Below, piece after piece: positions 34,852 through 44,391 of a stretch of DNA of 64,000 nucleotides. Below the pieces are notes generated by a model. The model was not told the DNA's origin. It saw only the letters and a list, made by a program, of their open reading frames with translations, and searched no databases. The stretch's first letter is position 1, and every line of letters begins with the position of its first letter. The position numbers and the translations under genes were made by a program. The stretch covers positions 153,888-217,887 of the forward strand of contig NZ_QJVD01000006.1 in NCBI RefSeq assembly GCF_003219815.1, given 5' to 3'. Source of the DNA: Arthrobacter livingstonensis. Lineage in GTDB: Bacteria; Actinomycetota; Actinomycetes; Actinomycetales; Micrococcaceae.

Positions 34852-35964
34852 CTAGACCAGCTGCCGCCAGTCCTGCGCCAGGGGCAGGCCATGGGCGCTG
34901 GAGACCGAGTGGTGGGCCACCTGTCCGCCGGCCACGTTCAGGCCGGCCGCCAGTGCGGAATCGGCTTCGAGTGCCGCAGCCACGCCCTTGTTGGCCAGGG
35001 CCACGGCGTAGCGCAGGGTCACGTTCGTCAGGGCATAGGTGGAAGTGTTGGGGACGGCGCCGGGCATGTTGGCCACGCAGTAGAACACGGAGTTGTGGAC
35101 CATGAATGTGGGGTTCTCATGGGTGGTCGGGTGGGTGTCCTCAAAGCAGCCGCCCTGATCCACGGCGATATCCACCAGCACGGAGCCGGGCTTCATCTTG
35201 GCCACGAGCGCGTTGGTGACGAGCTTGGGCGCCTTGGCCCCGGGAATCAGGACCGAGCCAATGACCAGGTCTGCCCCCAGCAGTGATCGCTCAATTTCCA
35301 GGGTGTTCGACGCCACGGTTTTGAGGCGCCCCTGGTAGAGGGCGTCCAGTTCCTGCAGGCGGCTGATGTTGATGTCCAGGATGGTCACGTCCGCCCCGGC
35401 GCCAATGGCCATGGCTGCAGCGTTGGTGCCGGACACCCCCGCGCCCAGGATCACGACGTTGGCAGGCCGGACGCCGGGAACGCCGCCCAGCAGAATTCCC
35501 TTGCCGCCGGCAGGTGCCGTCAGGCACTGGGCGCCAACCTGCACGGACAGGCGCCCGGCCACCTCGGACATGGGGGCCAGCAGGGGCAGGGTACGGCCCA
35601 TCTGCACCGTCTCGTAGGCAATTGCAGTCACGCCGCTGTCCAGGAGAGCACGGGTCAGCTCCGGCTCGGCGGCCAGGTGCAGGTAGGTGAACAGCACCAG
35701 GCCCTTGCGGAAGTGGGAGTATTCGGTGCTGATGGGTTCCTTGACCTTAACCACCATGTCGGCCCGGCCCCACACCTCGGCCGCGTCCGTCACCAGCTCG
35801 GCACCGGCGCCCGCGTATTCCTCATCCGCGATGCTCGAGCCCAGGCCCGCCCCCCGCTCGACCAGCACGGTGTGGCCGTGCTGGATGAACTCGTGCACGC
35901 CGGAGGCCGTTATGGCCACGCGGAACTCGTTGTTCTTGATCTCCTTGGGAACGCCGATGATCAT
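34852..35964 (-). CDS. ald: Alanine dehydrogenase
   Basis: A 370-residue NAD-dependent enzyme interconverting L-alanine with pyruvate and ammonium. Substrate residues are visible as Arg15 (EFRVAIT), Lys75 (VKVKEP) and His96 (YLHLAAE). The Rossmann motif VILGAGVSGTNAAAMAIGAG is at about 170-190, and SVLVDIAVDQGGCFE follows with the conserved Asp. The start ATG at 35964 has AGAAGGAAA upstream; the frame is open further but lacks another site. It is divergent from a PucR regulator. Next to a purine-catabolic district it could fix ammonium or recycle alanine. Confidence 0.95.
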   Translation of the reverse strand: MIIGVPKEIKNNEFRVAITASGVHEFIQHGHTVLVERGAGLGSSIADEEYAGAGAELVTDAAEVWGRADMVVKVKEPISTEYSHFRKGLVLFTYLHLAAEPELTRALLDSGVTAIAYETVQMGRTLPLLAPMSEVAGRLSVQVGAQCLTAPAGGKGILLGGVPGVRPANVVILGAGVSGTNAAAMAIGAGADVTILDINISRLQELDALYQGRLKTVASNTLEIERSLLGADLVIGSVLIPGAKAPKLVTNALVAKMKPGSVLVDIAVDQGGCFEDTHPTTHENPTFMVHNSVFYCVANMPGAVPNTSTYALTNVTLRYAVALANKGVAAALEADSALAAGLNVAGGQVAHHSVSSAHGLPLAQDWRQLV

Positions 35965-36133
35965 GATATTTTCCTTCTGTTCGTGCGGAGCTGGTGGGAC
36001 GCTGCCGTTGCTGCGCCCGGAACGCGCATCTGATACGTTCCACCCTATGGTCGGAATGTGGGACAGCTCATGGTCCCGTGGGAGGGAAGCGGGGCGCCAC
36101 CTCGCAATTCCGGGCCTTTTTCGCCCGCTCTTT

Positions 36134-36145
36134 CGACAAATGTCG
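36134..36145. promoter_or_regulatory. Palindrome in the ald-pucR intergenic region
   Basis: CGACA-AA-TGTCG is a perfect 5-bp-arm palindrome about 55 bases before the PucR ATG, with a related half AGTGTCG at about 36161. It is a candidate autoregulatory or ald operator for the PucR protein (inference). Confidence 0.4.
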
Positions 36146-36200
36146 AGCCGCACCGGGCCAAGTGTCGCTTGCTGTCTGTCCGGGGACGTACCCTGAATCC

Positions 36201-37430
36201 ATGCGGAACCAGGAGATCGAAGACCTCGTCGAGCAACTCGCCGTCGAACTGGGCCGCGGGCTCTCCCTGGAGGACCTGGACGGGCTGCTGCTGGCCTACA
36301 GCGCCAACCAGTCGCATGCCGACCGGGTGCGCGTGAACTTCCTGTTAAGCAAGCGGGTCCCCGCGGACGTCAGCGCGTGGCAGCTGTCGCATGGCATCGC
36401 AGCGGCGGTCCGGCCCGTGGTGGTGCCCGCCAATGCGGCGCTGGGCATGCTGGGCCGGGTGTGCGTGCCGCTGCTGGTCCGCGGCTTCCGCGTCGGCTAC
36501 CTCTGGGTCCAGCAGGATTCCCAGGATCAAAGTGCGACGGCGATCCTCGCCCAGCTGCCCCACGTGCGGGATTCGGTGGAGCTCCTGGCCACGCTCCTGC
36601 TCGACTCCAACACTGCCGAGTCAAGCCAGCGCCGCGCCCGCGAACAGCAGTTCCTCGCCGCCGTCGACGGTGACAGGCACGCCATCGATGTCATTTCCGA
36701 GTGGCCCAAAGTCCGCCAGCGCGGGCCATGGCAGGCGGCAACGGTGTATTCGGCACCAGGTCCGGGCCCCGCGCCGGATCCCGATCGGCGAACCGCCCGG
36801 GATCCCCTGGCCGCGGTGCTGGTCCACCGCAGCGCCGGGCTGCAGGCGAGCGTGGGCGTCGACGACGCGCTGTTCAGCGCCGGGCTCGGCACGCACACCG
36901 TGATGTTGTTCCGGGCCGTGCAGCGCCGCACCGCCCACGCCGACGTCCTGGCGCGCTACGCGGCTGAGCTGTCGAAGCGGACGGGGGCCCCGGCATCGAA
37001 CGCGGTGATGGGCATTGGCGAGCCATTCAGCTCGCTGCGACAGCTGCCCGCGGCGTGCCGGGAGTCGCGGATTGCGGCGCAGGCGACCGCCGTGGATCCC
37101 GGGCTGGGAGCCATTCTCGACGTTCGCGGCGCCGGCGTGTACGAGGTCCTTGCCGGCGGCGCGGCCGACCCGGACGACAGCGTGTACTACCGGCTGCTGC
37201 GTGACCGGGACGACGCCGCCGAGCTCTTTCCCGTGCTGGAGCTCATGTATGACAGCGACGGTGCCGTGGCCGGGATCGCCGGGCAGCTGCACCTGCACCG
37301 CTCCACCGTCTACAACCGGCTCTCGCGGGTGCGTGGGATCATCGGTGCCGATCCGCTGGCCGGCCGTGTCCGGCTGGAACTGCACCTGGCCCTGAAAGCG
37401 GCGCGCTGGGCGGGCCGGCCGCGCCTCTGA
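36201..37430 (+). CDS. PucR-family transcriptional regulator
   Basis: A 409-residue regulator. The N-terminal 150 residues form a sensing domain (MRNQEIEDLVEQLAVELGRG, then VRVNFLLSKRVPADVSAW). The C-terminal helix-turn-helix is LHLHRSTVYNRLSRVRGIIGADPLAGRVRLELHLALKA (about residues 362-400), the PucR_2 type. The ATG at 36201 was chosen; the frame is open upstream but noncoding-like. It sits between ald (divergent) and the allantoin/glyoxylate operon (convergent end), so its targets may be ald, purine genes or both. The ligand is unknown. Confidence 0.9.
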   Translation: MRNQEIEDLVEQLAVELGRGLSLEDLDGLLLAYSANQSHADRVRVNFLLSKRVPADVSAWQLSHGIAAAVRPVVVPANAALGMLGRVCVPLLVRGFRVGYLWVQQDSQDQSATAILAQLPHVRDSVELLATLLLDSNTAESSQRRAREQQFLAAVDGDRHAIDVISEWPKVRQRGPWQAATVYSAPGPGPAPDPDRRTARDPLAAVLVHRSAGLQASVGVDDALFSAGLGTHTVMLFRAVQRRTAHADVLARYAAELSKRTGAPASNAVMGIGEPFSSLRQLPAACRESRIAAQATAVDPGLGAILDVRGAGVYEVLAGGAADPDDSVYYRLLRDRDDAAELFPVLELMYDSDGAVAGIAGQLHLHRSTVYNRLSRVRGIIGADPLAGRVRLELHLALKAARWAGRPRL

Positions 37431-37442
37431 GCTGAATCTATA

Positions 37443-37499
37443 TTGCAGTTGTTGGACGAAAAACGCCGAAAAACCGCGATTTCGGTCCAACAACTGCAA
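37443..37499. terminator. Bidirectional terminator between pucR and allB
   Basis: TTGCAGTTGTTGGAC at 37443-37457 pairs perfectly with 37485-37499, and GAAA/TTTC extend the stem past one bulge. It lies between the convergent ends of pucR and allB and would terminate both transcripts. Confidence 0.75.
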
Positions 37500-37517
37500 C
37501 ACAGTTTGTCCACCAGC

Positions 37518-38894
37518 TCAGGCACGCGACCCCTCGTGGACAGCGTGGCGCAGCAGCCTGCCCGTCGGCGTGACGCCGTCGATCTCGGCACCGGCCAGGA
37601 AGGTGCGCCGGACCACCCCGGTCAGGGATGCGCCGTCGTACGGGGTGATGGCGTTCTTGTGCAAGAGCTGGGTCGCGTCCACCACCTGCGCCTCGTCGGC
37701 GGCGAAGATGGAGAAGTCGGCGTCGGCGCCCACGGCCAGCCGTCCCTTGCCGGAAAGGCCAACGAGATCCGCCGGGGCGGAGGACATCCAGCCCACCACT
37801 TTTTCCAGCGGGATGCCGCGCTTGCGGGCTTCGGTCCAGATCAGCGGCAGACCCAGCTGGAGCGAGGACACCCCGCCCCAGGCCACGGCGAAGTCGCCGT
37901 TGGCCAGGTCCTTCAGGTCAAGGGTGCTGGGGGAGTGGTCGGAGACGATGCAGTCAATGGTGCCGTCCTCCAGGCCCTGCCAGAGCAGTTCCCGGTTGCC
38001 GGCCTCGCGGATCGGAGGGCAGCACTTGTAGGCGGTGGCGCCGTCCGGGATGTCCTCGGCCTGCAGGGTCAGGTAGTGCGGGCACGTCTCCACGGTGATC
38101 CGAAGGCCCTCGGCCTTGGCAGCGGCGATGAGCGGCAGGCCCTCGGCGGAGGACAGATGCAGGATGTGGGCGCGGGCGCCGGTGCGCCGGGCCGCGTCAA
38201 TGACCCGGGCAATGGCCGCGTTCTCGGCGGCGCGCGGACGCGAGGCCAGGAAGTCCGAGTAGTGCCGACCGGGCACGGCCGTGATCTCCTCGATGGTCCG
38301 GGAATCCTCGGCATGGACGATGAGCAGGGAACCGAAGGAGCCGATCTCGGCCAGATCGCGTTCCATCTCCTCGGACTCCAGATGCGGGAATTCGTCCACG
38401 CCTGAATGGATGAGGAAGCATTTGAAGCCGAAGACGCCCTCTTCGTGCAGGGGGCGCAGGTCCGCGGTGTTGCCCGGGATGGCGCCACCCCAGAAGCCGA
38501 CGTTCACGAACGTCTGGCCGGCGGCGGCCTCGCGCTTGAGCTCAAGGTGGGGGACCGTCGTCGTCGGCGGGATGCTGTTCAGCGGCATGTCCACCACGGT
38601 GGTGACGCCGCCCGCCGCCGCGGCACGGGTGGCCGAGGCGAAGCCCTCCCAATCGGTGCGGCCGGGCTCGTTGATGTGGACGTGGCTGTCCACGAGCCCC
38701 GGCAGCAGTGTTTCCTCCGGGCCCAGCTCGATGGTCTCCCGGCCCGCCAATCCGGTGCCGAGGGGCTCGACGGCGGCAATCACTCCGGCGTTGATGCCCA
38801 CCTCGTGCGCGGCGGAGCCGGCTGGGGTGAGGACGCGCGCGCCGCGGATGACAAGGTCAAAGGTGTTCGTGTCAGACGGTGTTGCTTTAGACAA
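37518..38894 (-). CDS. allB: Allantoinase
   Basis: A 458-residue cyclic amidohydrolase that opens allantoin to allantoate. Metal ligands are visible as DSHVHINEPGRTDWEGF (HxH), the carboxylated Lys in VFGFKCFLIHSG, His in IVHAEDSRT and HILHLSSAEG, and Asp in IVSDHSPST. These are the standard dihydroorotase-family positions, and the sequence is of the AllB branch (GGVTTVVDMPLNSIPPT). The start is taken as TTG at 38894 with GAGGAG eight bases upstream; it overlaps the glxK stop by eight bases. Last gene of the hyi-glxR-gcl-glxK-allB run. Confidence 0.93.
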   Translation of the reverse strand: MSKATPSDTNTFDLVIRGARVLTPAGSAAHEVGINAGVIAAVEPLGTGLAGRETIELGPEETLLPGLVDSHVHINEPGRTDWEGFASATRAAAAGGVTTVVDMPLNSIPPTTTVPHLELKREAAAGQTFVNVGFWGGAIPGNTADLRPLHEEGVFGFKCFLIHSGVDEFPHLESEEMERDLAEIGSFGSLLIVHAEDSRTIEEITAVPGRHYSDFLASRPRAAENAAIARVIDAARRTGARAHILHLSSAEGLPLIAAAKAEGLRITVETCPHYLTLQAEDIPDGATAYKCCPPIREAGNRELLWQGLEDGTIDCIVSDHSPSTLDLKDLANGDFAVAWGGVSSLQLGLPLIWTEARKRGIPLEKVVGWMSSAPADLVGLSGKGRLAVGADADFSIFAADEAQVVDATQLLHKNAITPYDGASLTGVVRRTFLAGAEIDGVTPTGRLLRHAVHEGSRA

Positions 38895-40041
38895 GGGAAA
38901 TCTCCTCTTCCAGGGCCGCAGCCAGTTCCATTCCAATGGTTGCACCAATCCGTTCCAACAGCTCCCCCGCATGGCTCATGCAGCGGGAGATGTCCGGTTC
39001 CAGCTCGGCGAGGGCGAACGTCCGGGCGAACCCGGCGTCGCGAAGTGTGGCGTCATCGAGTGTGGTGCGCCCGCAGACCGCCAGCACCCGGACCCCTGCC
39101 ATTTCCGCCGCGGCGGCGACCCCCAGGGGGGCCTTGCCGCGCAGGCTCTGGCGGTCCAGGCTGCCTTCACCGGTGATGACCACGTCCGCGCCCTGCAGCT
39201 TTTCCGAGAGCTGTGTCAGCTCCATGACGACGTCGATGCCAGGACGGCGCACGGCGTTCAGCACGGCCAGGGCCGCGTAACCGGTGCCGCCGGCGGCCCC
39301 GGCGCCCGGGTGGTTGCTGGCGTCCACCGACTGCATGCCGAGTTCGTTGGACAGCACCCGGAAGTAGCGCTCCAGGGCGTCCTCGAGCTGGTCGACCTGG
39401 GCGCTCGTGGCACCCTTTTGGGGCCCAAACACGGCCGCAGTGCCATCCGGGCCCAGCAGCGGATTGTCCACGTCGCTGGCCAGGGTGAACCGGGTGCCGG
39501 CCAGCCGTGGGTCCAAGGTTTCCAGGACAATCCGGGACACTGTGGCCAGGGCCGCGCCGCCGGGGGCTACGGGCCGCTCCCGGGAGTCCAGGAGCTTCGC
39601 GCCCAGGGCTGCCAGCATGCCGGCGCCGCCGTCCGTACAGGCACTGCCGCCCACCCCGAGGACAATGTCGGTGCAGCCCTTGTCCAGGGCGGCGCGGACC
39701 AGCTGGCCCGTGCCAAAACTGGACGCCGTGAGCGGAACCAGGGTGCCGCCGTCGAGCACGTGCAGGCCGGATGCGGCCGCCATCTCGATGACTGCGCGGG
39801 TTCCCTGGACGGCGAAGTCCGCGTCAACCGGCCCACCGGTGGGCCCCTCCACCGACGCGGTGACCCGGGTGAACCCGGCGGCGACGGCAGCATCTACGGT
39901 GCCCTCGCCGCCGTCGCCCAGCGGGACCAGTTCGATCTCCAGCGCCGGGTTGGCGGAGCGGATCCCCGCGGCCAGGTGCCGGGCCGCCTCGGGTGCGGAC
40001 AGGGACCCCTTGAACTTGTCCGGGGCCAGGATGACGCGCAT
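38887..40041 (-). CDS. glxK: Glycerate 2-kinase (GlxK type)
   Basis: A 384-residue type I glycerate kinase that phosphorylates D-glycerate, feeding glyoxylate carbon into glycolysis. Family segments include MRVILAPDKFKGSLSAPEAA, LVPLGDGGEGTVDAAV, DIVLGVGGSACTDGGAGMLAALGAKLLD and VVITGEGSLDRQSLRGKAP. It is separated from gcl by nine bases and overlaps allB, so it is an integral operon member. The family can produce 2-phosphoglycerate; the product cannot be checked here. Confidence 0.95.
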   Translation of the reverse strand: MRVILAPDKFKGSLSAPEAARHLAAGIRSANPALEIELVPLGDGGEGTVDAAVAAGFTRVTASVEGPTGGPVDADFAVQGTRAVIEMAAASGLHVLDGGTLVPLTASSFGTGQLVRAALDKGCTDIVLGVGGSACTDGGAGMLAALGAKLLDSRERPVAPGGAALATVSRIVLETLDPRLAGTRFTLASDVDNPLLGPDGTAAVFGPQKGATSAQVDQLEDALERYFRVLSNELGMQSVDASNHPGAGAAGGTGYAALAVLNAVRRPGIDVVMELTQLSEKLQGADVVITGEGSLDRQSLRGKAPLGVAAAAEMAGVRVLAVCGRTTLDDATLRDAGFARTFALAELEPDISRCMSHAGELLERIGATIGMELAAALEEEISLV

Positions 40042-40050
40042 GGCAGGTGC

Positions 40051-41841
40051 CTAACCCTGCAGGGCCAGGATGGCGGTGGGGGCGTCGGCGGAGGATTCGG
40101 CCAGGCCCTCGAACTCGGTCATGTTGTCCAGCTCCGAGCCCATGGAAATGTTGGTCACGCGCTCCAGAATGGCCTCGACGATCACGGGAACCTGGAATTC
40201 CTCCATCATTTCCTTCGCCTTGGCAAAGGCGGCCGGGAATTCCTCGGGGCGCTCCACGCGGATGGCCTTGCAGCCCAGGCCCTCGGCCACCTTGACGTGG
40301 TCCACGCCGTAGCCCGCTGCAGTGGCAGAAGAATCAGTCGAGTTGATGTTCTCAAACGCCAGCGACACCTCGAAGTCCATGTCGAAGCCTCGCTGCGACT
40401 GGCGGATCAGGCCCAGATAGGAGTTGTTGACCACCACGTGGATGTACGGCAGCTTGAACTGCGCGCCCACGGCCAGTTCCTCGATCATGAACTGGAAATC
40501 GTAGTCTCCGGACAGCGCCACGACGGTCTGCCCGGGCTTGCCGCGGACCACGCCCAGGGCGGCGGGGACGGTCCAGCCCAGCGGGCCGGCCTGGCCGGCG
40601 TTGATCCAGCGGCGCGGGCCAAAGACGTGCAGCATCTGGGCGCCGGCGATCTGGGACAGGCCGATGGTGGAGACGTAGGTGGTGTCCTCGCCGAAGGCCG
40701 TGTTCATTTCCTCGTAGACGCGCTGCGGCTTCAGCGGCACGTTCTCGAAGTGGGTCTTGCGCTGCATGGTGCCCTTGCGGGCGGTGCATTCTGCGGCCCA
40801 GCCCGTGTAGTCAGGTGCCGTGCCGGCGGCCTTGCGCTCGCGGGCCACGTCCAGCAGGATCTCCAGCGCGGCGCCGGCGTCGGAGGCGATGCCCAGGTCC
40901 GGGGCGAAGACGCGGCCGATCTGCGTCGGGTCGATGTCCACGTGGATGAAGGTGCGGCCCTTCCGGTAGGTGTCCAGGCCGCCGGTGTGGCGGTTCGCCC
41001 AGCGGTTGCCGATGCCGATGACGGCGTCGGACTCCAGGAAAGAGGCGTTGCCGTAGCGGTGGGAGGTCTGGATGCCGACCATGCCGGCCATCAGCGGGTG
41101 GCTGTCGGGGATGGAGCCCCAGGCCATCAGGGTGGGGATGACGGGGATGGACAGCAGCTCGGCCAGTTCCACCAGCTTGGCTGAGGCGCCGGCGTTAATG
41201 ATGCCGCCGCCGGCCACGATCAGCGGGTGCCTGCCCGCGAACAGCATGTCCAGGGCCTTCTCGGCCTGCTGGCGCGTGGCCTTCGGCTTGGCAGCTTCCA
41301 GCGGCTCGTACAGGTCAATGTCGAATTCAATCTCCGCCATCTGGACGTCAAAAGGCAGGTCAAGCAGCACGGGGCCCGGACGGCCGGAGCGCATCAGGCC
41401 GAACGCCTTCTGGAACGCCCCGGGAACCTGGCCCGGCTCCTTGACGGTCATGGACATCTTCGTGACGGGGGTGGCGATGGACTCGATGTCCACGGCCTGG
41501 AAGTCTTCCTTGTGCAGCTTGGCCAGCGGTGCCTGGCCGGTGATGCACAGGATCGGGACGGAGTCGGCCCAGCTGGCGTACAGCCCGGTGATCATGTCCG
41601 TCCCGGCGGGGCCGGAGGTGCCCAGGCAGACGCCGATGTTGCCGTCCGCGGCGCGGCTGTAGCCGTCGGCCATATGCGAGGCGCCTTCAACGTGGCGGGC
41701 CAGCGTATGCCGAATGCCGCCGTGGGCCTTCATGGCCGAGTACAGCGGGTTGATGGCGGCGCCGGGCAGCCCGAAGGTTTCGGTGGCGCCTTCCTTTTCC
41801 AGTATTGCAACGATCGCGTCAACTGCGCGCATCTTGGTCAT
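40051..41841 (-). CDS. gcl: Glyoxylate carboligase (tartronate-semialdehyde synthase)
   Basis: A 596-residue ThDP/FAD enzyme joining two glyoxylates into tartronate semialdehyde with CO2 release. The position of the usual catalytic Glu is Val in [17 protein letters not shown], the known hallmark of Gcl. The ThDP motif is [46 protein letters not shown]. The FAD-binding middle domain covers about residues 190-340. It sits between glxR and glxK on the same strand. The start is the ATG at 41841 ([11 protein letters not shown]). Confidence 0.97.
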   Translation of the reverse strand: MTKMRAVDAIVAILEKEGATETFGLPGAAINPLYSAMKAHGGIRHTLARHVEGASHMADGYSRAADGNIGVCLGTSGPAGTDMITGLYASWADSVPILCITGQAPLAKLHKEDFQAVDIESIATPVTKMSMTVKEPGQVPGAFQKAFGLMRSGRPGPVLLDLPFDVQMAEIEFDIDLYEPLEAAKPKATRQQAEKALDMLFAGRHPLIVAGGGIINAGASAKLVELAELLSIPVIPTLMAWGSIPDSHPLMAGMVGIQTSHRYGNASFLESDAVIGIGNRWANRHTGGLDTYRKGRTFIHVDIDPTQIGRVFAPDLGIASDAGAALEILLDVARERKAAGTAPDYTGWAAECTARKGTMQRKTHFENVPLKPQRVYEEMNTAFGEDTTYVSTIGLSQIAGAQMLHVFGPRRWINAGQAGPLGWTVPAALGVVRGKPGQTVVALSGDYDFQFMIEELAVGAQFKLPYIHVVVNNSYLGLIRQSQRGFDMDFEVSLAFENINSTDSSATAAGYGVDHVKVAEGLGCKAIRVERPEEFPAAFAKAKEMMEEFQVPVIVEAILERVTNISMGSELDNMTEFEGLAESSADAPTAILALQG

Positions 41842-41979
41842 GGTGTGCTCCTTGGGAGAAATTTTTGGGGTGTTTTTGGGTGTACTGCAGGCGCCGGCGC
41901 CGCTTTTTGGCGGACGACGCCGGTTCCTGCGTGGGTGTCTGGCCGGCGGTTGGCCGGGCGGCTGGGTGTGTTTCGGCGG

Positions 41980-42858
41980 CTACTTGCGGCCGGAAAGTGC
42001 GGCAGCCTGCTTGAACAGGCCCGAGTGGTCCAGGCCGCCGTCGCCCTGGGCCACGAGCGAGCCGACCAGCTGTGCAACGGCCGCTCCGAGCGGGACGGCG
42101 ACACCGGCTTCGCGGGCTGCCGCGGTGACGATGCCGAGGTCCTTGTTGTGGAGGGCCAGGCGGAAGCCGGGGTCGAAGTTGCGGTCCAGCATCTTCTGGC
42201 CCTTCTGCTCGAGGACCTTGGAACCGGCCAGGCCGCCGCCGAGGACCTTGAGCGCGGCGTCGGTGTCCACGCCGTAGGCCTCGAGGAAGACGATGGCTTC
42301 GGCGAGGGCTTCAATGTTGACGGCCACAATGAGCTGGTTCGCTGCCTTGACGGTCTGGCCGGAGCCGGAGGGGCCTACATGGACAATGGTCTTGCCCACG
42401 GCGCCAAGGATGTCCGCCGCGTCGGCGAAGTCCCCAGCCGTGCCGCCCACCATGATGGAGAGGACGGCGTCGATGGCTCCCTGCTCCCCGCCGGAGACGG
42501 GTGCGTCGAGGGGGCGCAGCCCGGCGGCCGTTGCATCGTCGGAGAGGCGCTTGGCCACGTCCGGGCGGATGCTGCTGGCGTCAATCCACAAGGTTCCCTT
42601 GCAGGCGTTGGCGAATACGCCGTCGTTGCCGCTGACCACCGCCTCGACGTCGGGGGAGTCCGGGACCATGGTGATGACGGCGTCGGCGTCCTTGACGGCG
42701 TCGGCAATGCTGGTGGCGCCGCGGCCGCCGGCGGCCGCGAGCTTGTCGGTGGCGGCCTGGCTGCGGTTGAAGCCGGCGACCATGAACCCGGCGTTGACGA
42801 GGTTGACCGCCATGGGCAGGCCCATGATCCCGAGGCCGATGACTGCGATGTTTTTCAT
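41980..42858 (-). CDS. glxR: 2-hydroxy-3-oxopropionate (tartronate semialdehyde) reductase
   Basis: A 292-residue beta-hydroxyacid dehydrogenase that reduces tartronate semialdehyde to D-glycerate. The N-terminal NAD(P) motif IGLGIMGLPMAVNLVNAG is followed by the substrate signature DAPVSGGEQGAIDAVLSIMVGG. The catalytic Lys lies in TVKAANQLIVAVNIEALAEA. Its position between hyi and gcl supports the GlxR assignment over 3-hydroxyisobutyrate dehydrogenase. The 138-base gap to gcl is the largest in the operon and has no clear terminator. Confidence 0.94.
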   Translation of the reverse strand: MKNIAVIGLGIMGLPMAVNLVNAGFMVAGFNRSQAATDKLAAAGGRGATSIADAVKDADAVITMVPDSPDVEAVVSGNDGVFANACKGTLWIDASSIRPDVAKRLSDDATAAGLRPLDAPVSGGEQGAIDAVLSIMVGGTAGDFADAADILGAVGKTIVHVGPSGSGQTVKAANQLIVAVNIEALAEAIVFLEAYGVDTDAALKVLGGGLAGSKVLEQKGQKMLDRNFDPGFRLALHNKDLGIVTAAAREAGVAVPLGAAVAQLVGSLVAQGDGGLDHSGLFKQAAALSGRK

Positions 42859-42892
42859 GAGGGGTCCTTAAGGGAAAGCGTTGTCGGGTTGC

Positions 42893-43684
42893 TTAGTTGT
42901 TGGCGGCGGGTTCGCGGATGGCCCAGGTGAAGGCGTCCGCGGCGGCGGCCTTGTACTCAAGCCCGATGTGGCCGGTGTAGCCCAGTTCGCGGCTGCGGGC
43001 GATCCATTCGCCAAGGGGGAGCCCGCCGGTGCCGGGGGCGCCGCGGCCGGGGTTGTCGGCAATTTGGATGTGGCCGAAGTCCTTGGCGTGGCTTTCAATG
43101 ACGGCGGCGACGTCGTCGCCGTTGACGGCCAAATGATAGAAGTCGGCCAGCAGCTTGATGTTGTCCGCGCCGGCCTTGGCAATGACGTTCAAGGCGTCCT
43201 GGGCTGTCTTCAGGGGGTAGGCGGGGGTGCCGGAGACCGGCTCCAGCAGCACCGTGCCGCCGATCTTGGCGACGCCCGCGGCGGCTGCGCGGAGGTTTTT
43301 CAAGGCTGCCTCGTCCTGTTTCTCCGGCGTGGCGCCGTCCTGTCGGTTCCCGTAGAGGGCGTTGAAGCCCTTGCAGCCGAGACGGCCGCCGATCCCCGCC
43401 ACAACGTCGATGTTGTCCTTGAATTCCTGCTCGCGGCCGGGCCAGGAGACCAAGCCGCGGTCACCGGCCGGCATGTCCCCGGCGTTGAAGTTCAGACCGG
43501 TGAGCTGAACGCCGGCGTCGGTGATGGCGCGCTCAAAGGCGGTGACCTCGGCGTCGGCAGGGACGGAGGAGGCGAAGGGCCACCAGAACTCGACGGCATC
43601 GAAGCCCGCGGCCTTGGCGGCTGCCGGGCGTTCGAGCAGGGGCAGCTCCGTCAGGAGGATGGAGCAGTTCACTGTGTACGTCAT
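42893..43684 (-). CDS. hyi: Hydroxypyruvate isomerase
   Basis: A 263-residue TIM-barrel isomerase interconverting hydroxypyruvate and tartronate semialdehyde. Conserved parts include FWWPFASSVPADAEV, NFNAGDMPAGDRGLVSWPGREQEF, NALYGNRQDG, VLLEPVSGTPAYPL with the metal Glu, and HIQIADNPGRGAPGTGGLPLGEWI. First gene of the operon. Its upstream region has a TTTTCAC-T-GTGAGAA palindrome, probably part of the operon control region. Confidence 0.93.
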   Translation of the reverse strand: MTYTVNCSILLTELPLLERPAAAKAAGFDAVEFWWPFASSVPADAEVTAFERAITDAGVQLTGLNFNAGDMPAGDRGLVSWPGREQEFKDNIDVVAGIGGRLGCKGFNALYGNRQDGATPEKQDEAALKNLRAAAAGVAKIGGTVLLEPVSGTPAYPLKTAQDALNVIAKAGADNIKLLADFYHLAVNGDDVAAVIESHAKDFGHIQIADNPGRGAPGTGGLPLGEWIARSRELGYTGHIGLEYKAAAADAFTWAIREPAANN

Positions 43685-43765
43685 GGTGGGTCCTTCCCGT
43701 GGAACGTCGGCGTTCCGGTTGCGGTCATTCCACAGTTTCAGTGCGGTTGTTTTTACCGCTTCATA

Positions 43766-43780
43766 TTTTCACTGTGAGAA
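43766..43780. promoter_or_regulatory. Palindrome upstream of hyi
   Basis: TTTTCAC-T-GTGAGAA is a near-perfect palindrome 81-96 bases upstream of the hyi start in an AT-rich stretch. ATTCCACA near 43726 and TGTGGAAT near 43789 form an outer inverted pair. The half-site TTTTCAC recurs before the IclR gene at 52577, so an IclR-type regulator is a candidate. Confidence 0.45.
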
Positions 43781-43904
43781 TTTCGTAATGTGGAATTTAG
43801 ATTCTGCTTTATGAAAAGTCTAGGCATGGCGCGGCGCGGAGTCAAGGGGGTTGGCAGGCTTTGATGTGTGCCACGGCATATTCCGCGCCCATTGAGGCAC
43901 CATC

Positions 43905-44135
43905 ATGCGCAACGCTGCGACCGTGTGCCGCGTATAAGTCATGGGAGGGACTTCCATCATGCGCAGCCGTGGTGCCTGGCGTTGCGCAGGAAGGCAAGCT
44001 GCGCAGGGTTGGAGGGTAGGCCTTACGCATAATGTAAGCCGGTTTCCGGCATGCGCAACGCTGCGTCCGCAAGCCGCGTATAAGTAGGGCGTCCAGCCCT
44101 GCGCATGATTCATGGCGGCTTGTGCGCAGCGTGAC
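43905..44135. repeat. REP-like palindromic repeat cluster
   Basis: Two 35-base units starting ATGCGCAACGCTGCG and ending GCCGCGTATAAGT lie at 43905-43939 and 44051-44085 with four mismatches. Each is followed by a small hairpin and another TGCGCA-containing end. A partial inverted copy (GGCTTGTGCGCAGCGT) is at about 44117-44132. No convincing gene exists between 43685 and 44391; apart from the hyi control region, this repeat cluster is what the gap holds. Confidence 0.6.
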
Positions 44136-44391
44136 TCATGTCCTCTATTCGCGGAGAATGCCGCGCAGGTGCGAAGCGACGTTTCATCATGCACTGCGCC
44201 GGTGTACGGGTTGTTCCCGTGGCAGATGGCTTCGGCCCGCCGGCACCCCGAAGGGGGTTCGCTGTTAGCGCCGTCGCGGCCTCCCAACACTCGCTTCGTC
44301 CCCGGCGGCTCGCACCGTTCGCAAGCTTGCGGCGGGGCCCCCGCCGCCGTGGGCCCACGTGCGGGGCCCCTCGGCTGTTAGGCTGGCGCGC

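Noticed and set aside
38281-41184. Very long open frame (967 codons) on the plus strand
   Set aside because: It is antisense to allB, glxK and gcl, all with clear conserved motifs. Its translation is low-complexity and typical of an open shadow frame in high-GC DNA.
43905-44135. CRISPR array
   Set aside because: Only two to three diverged units with unequal spacing and inverted orientation, and no cas genes.
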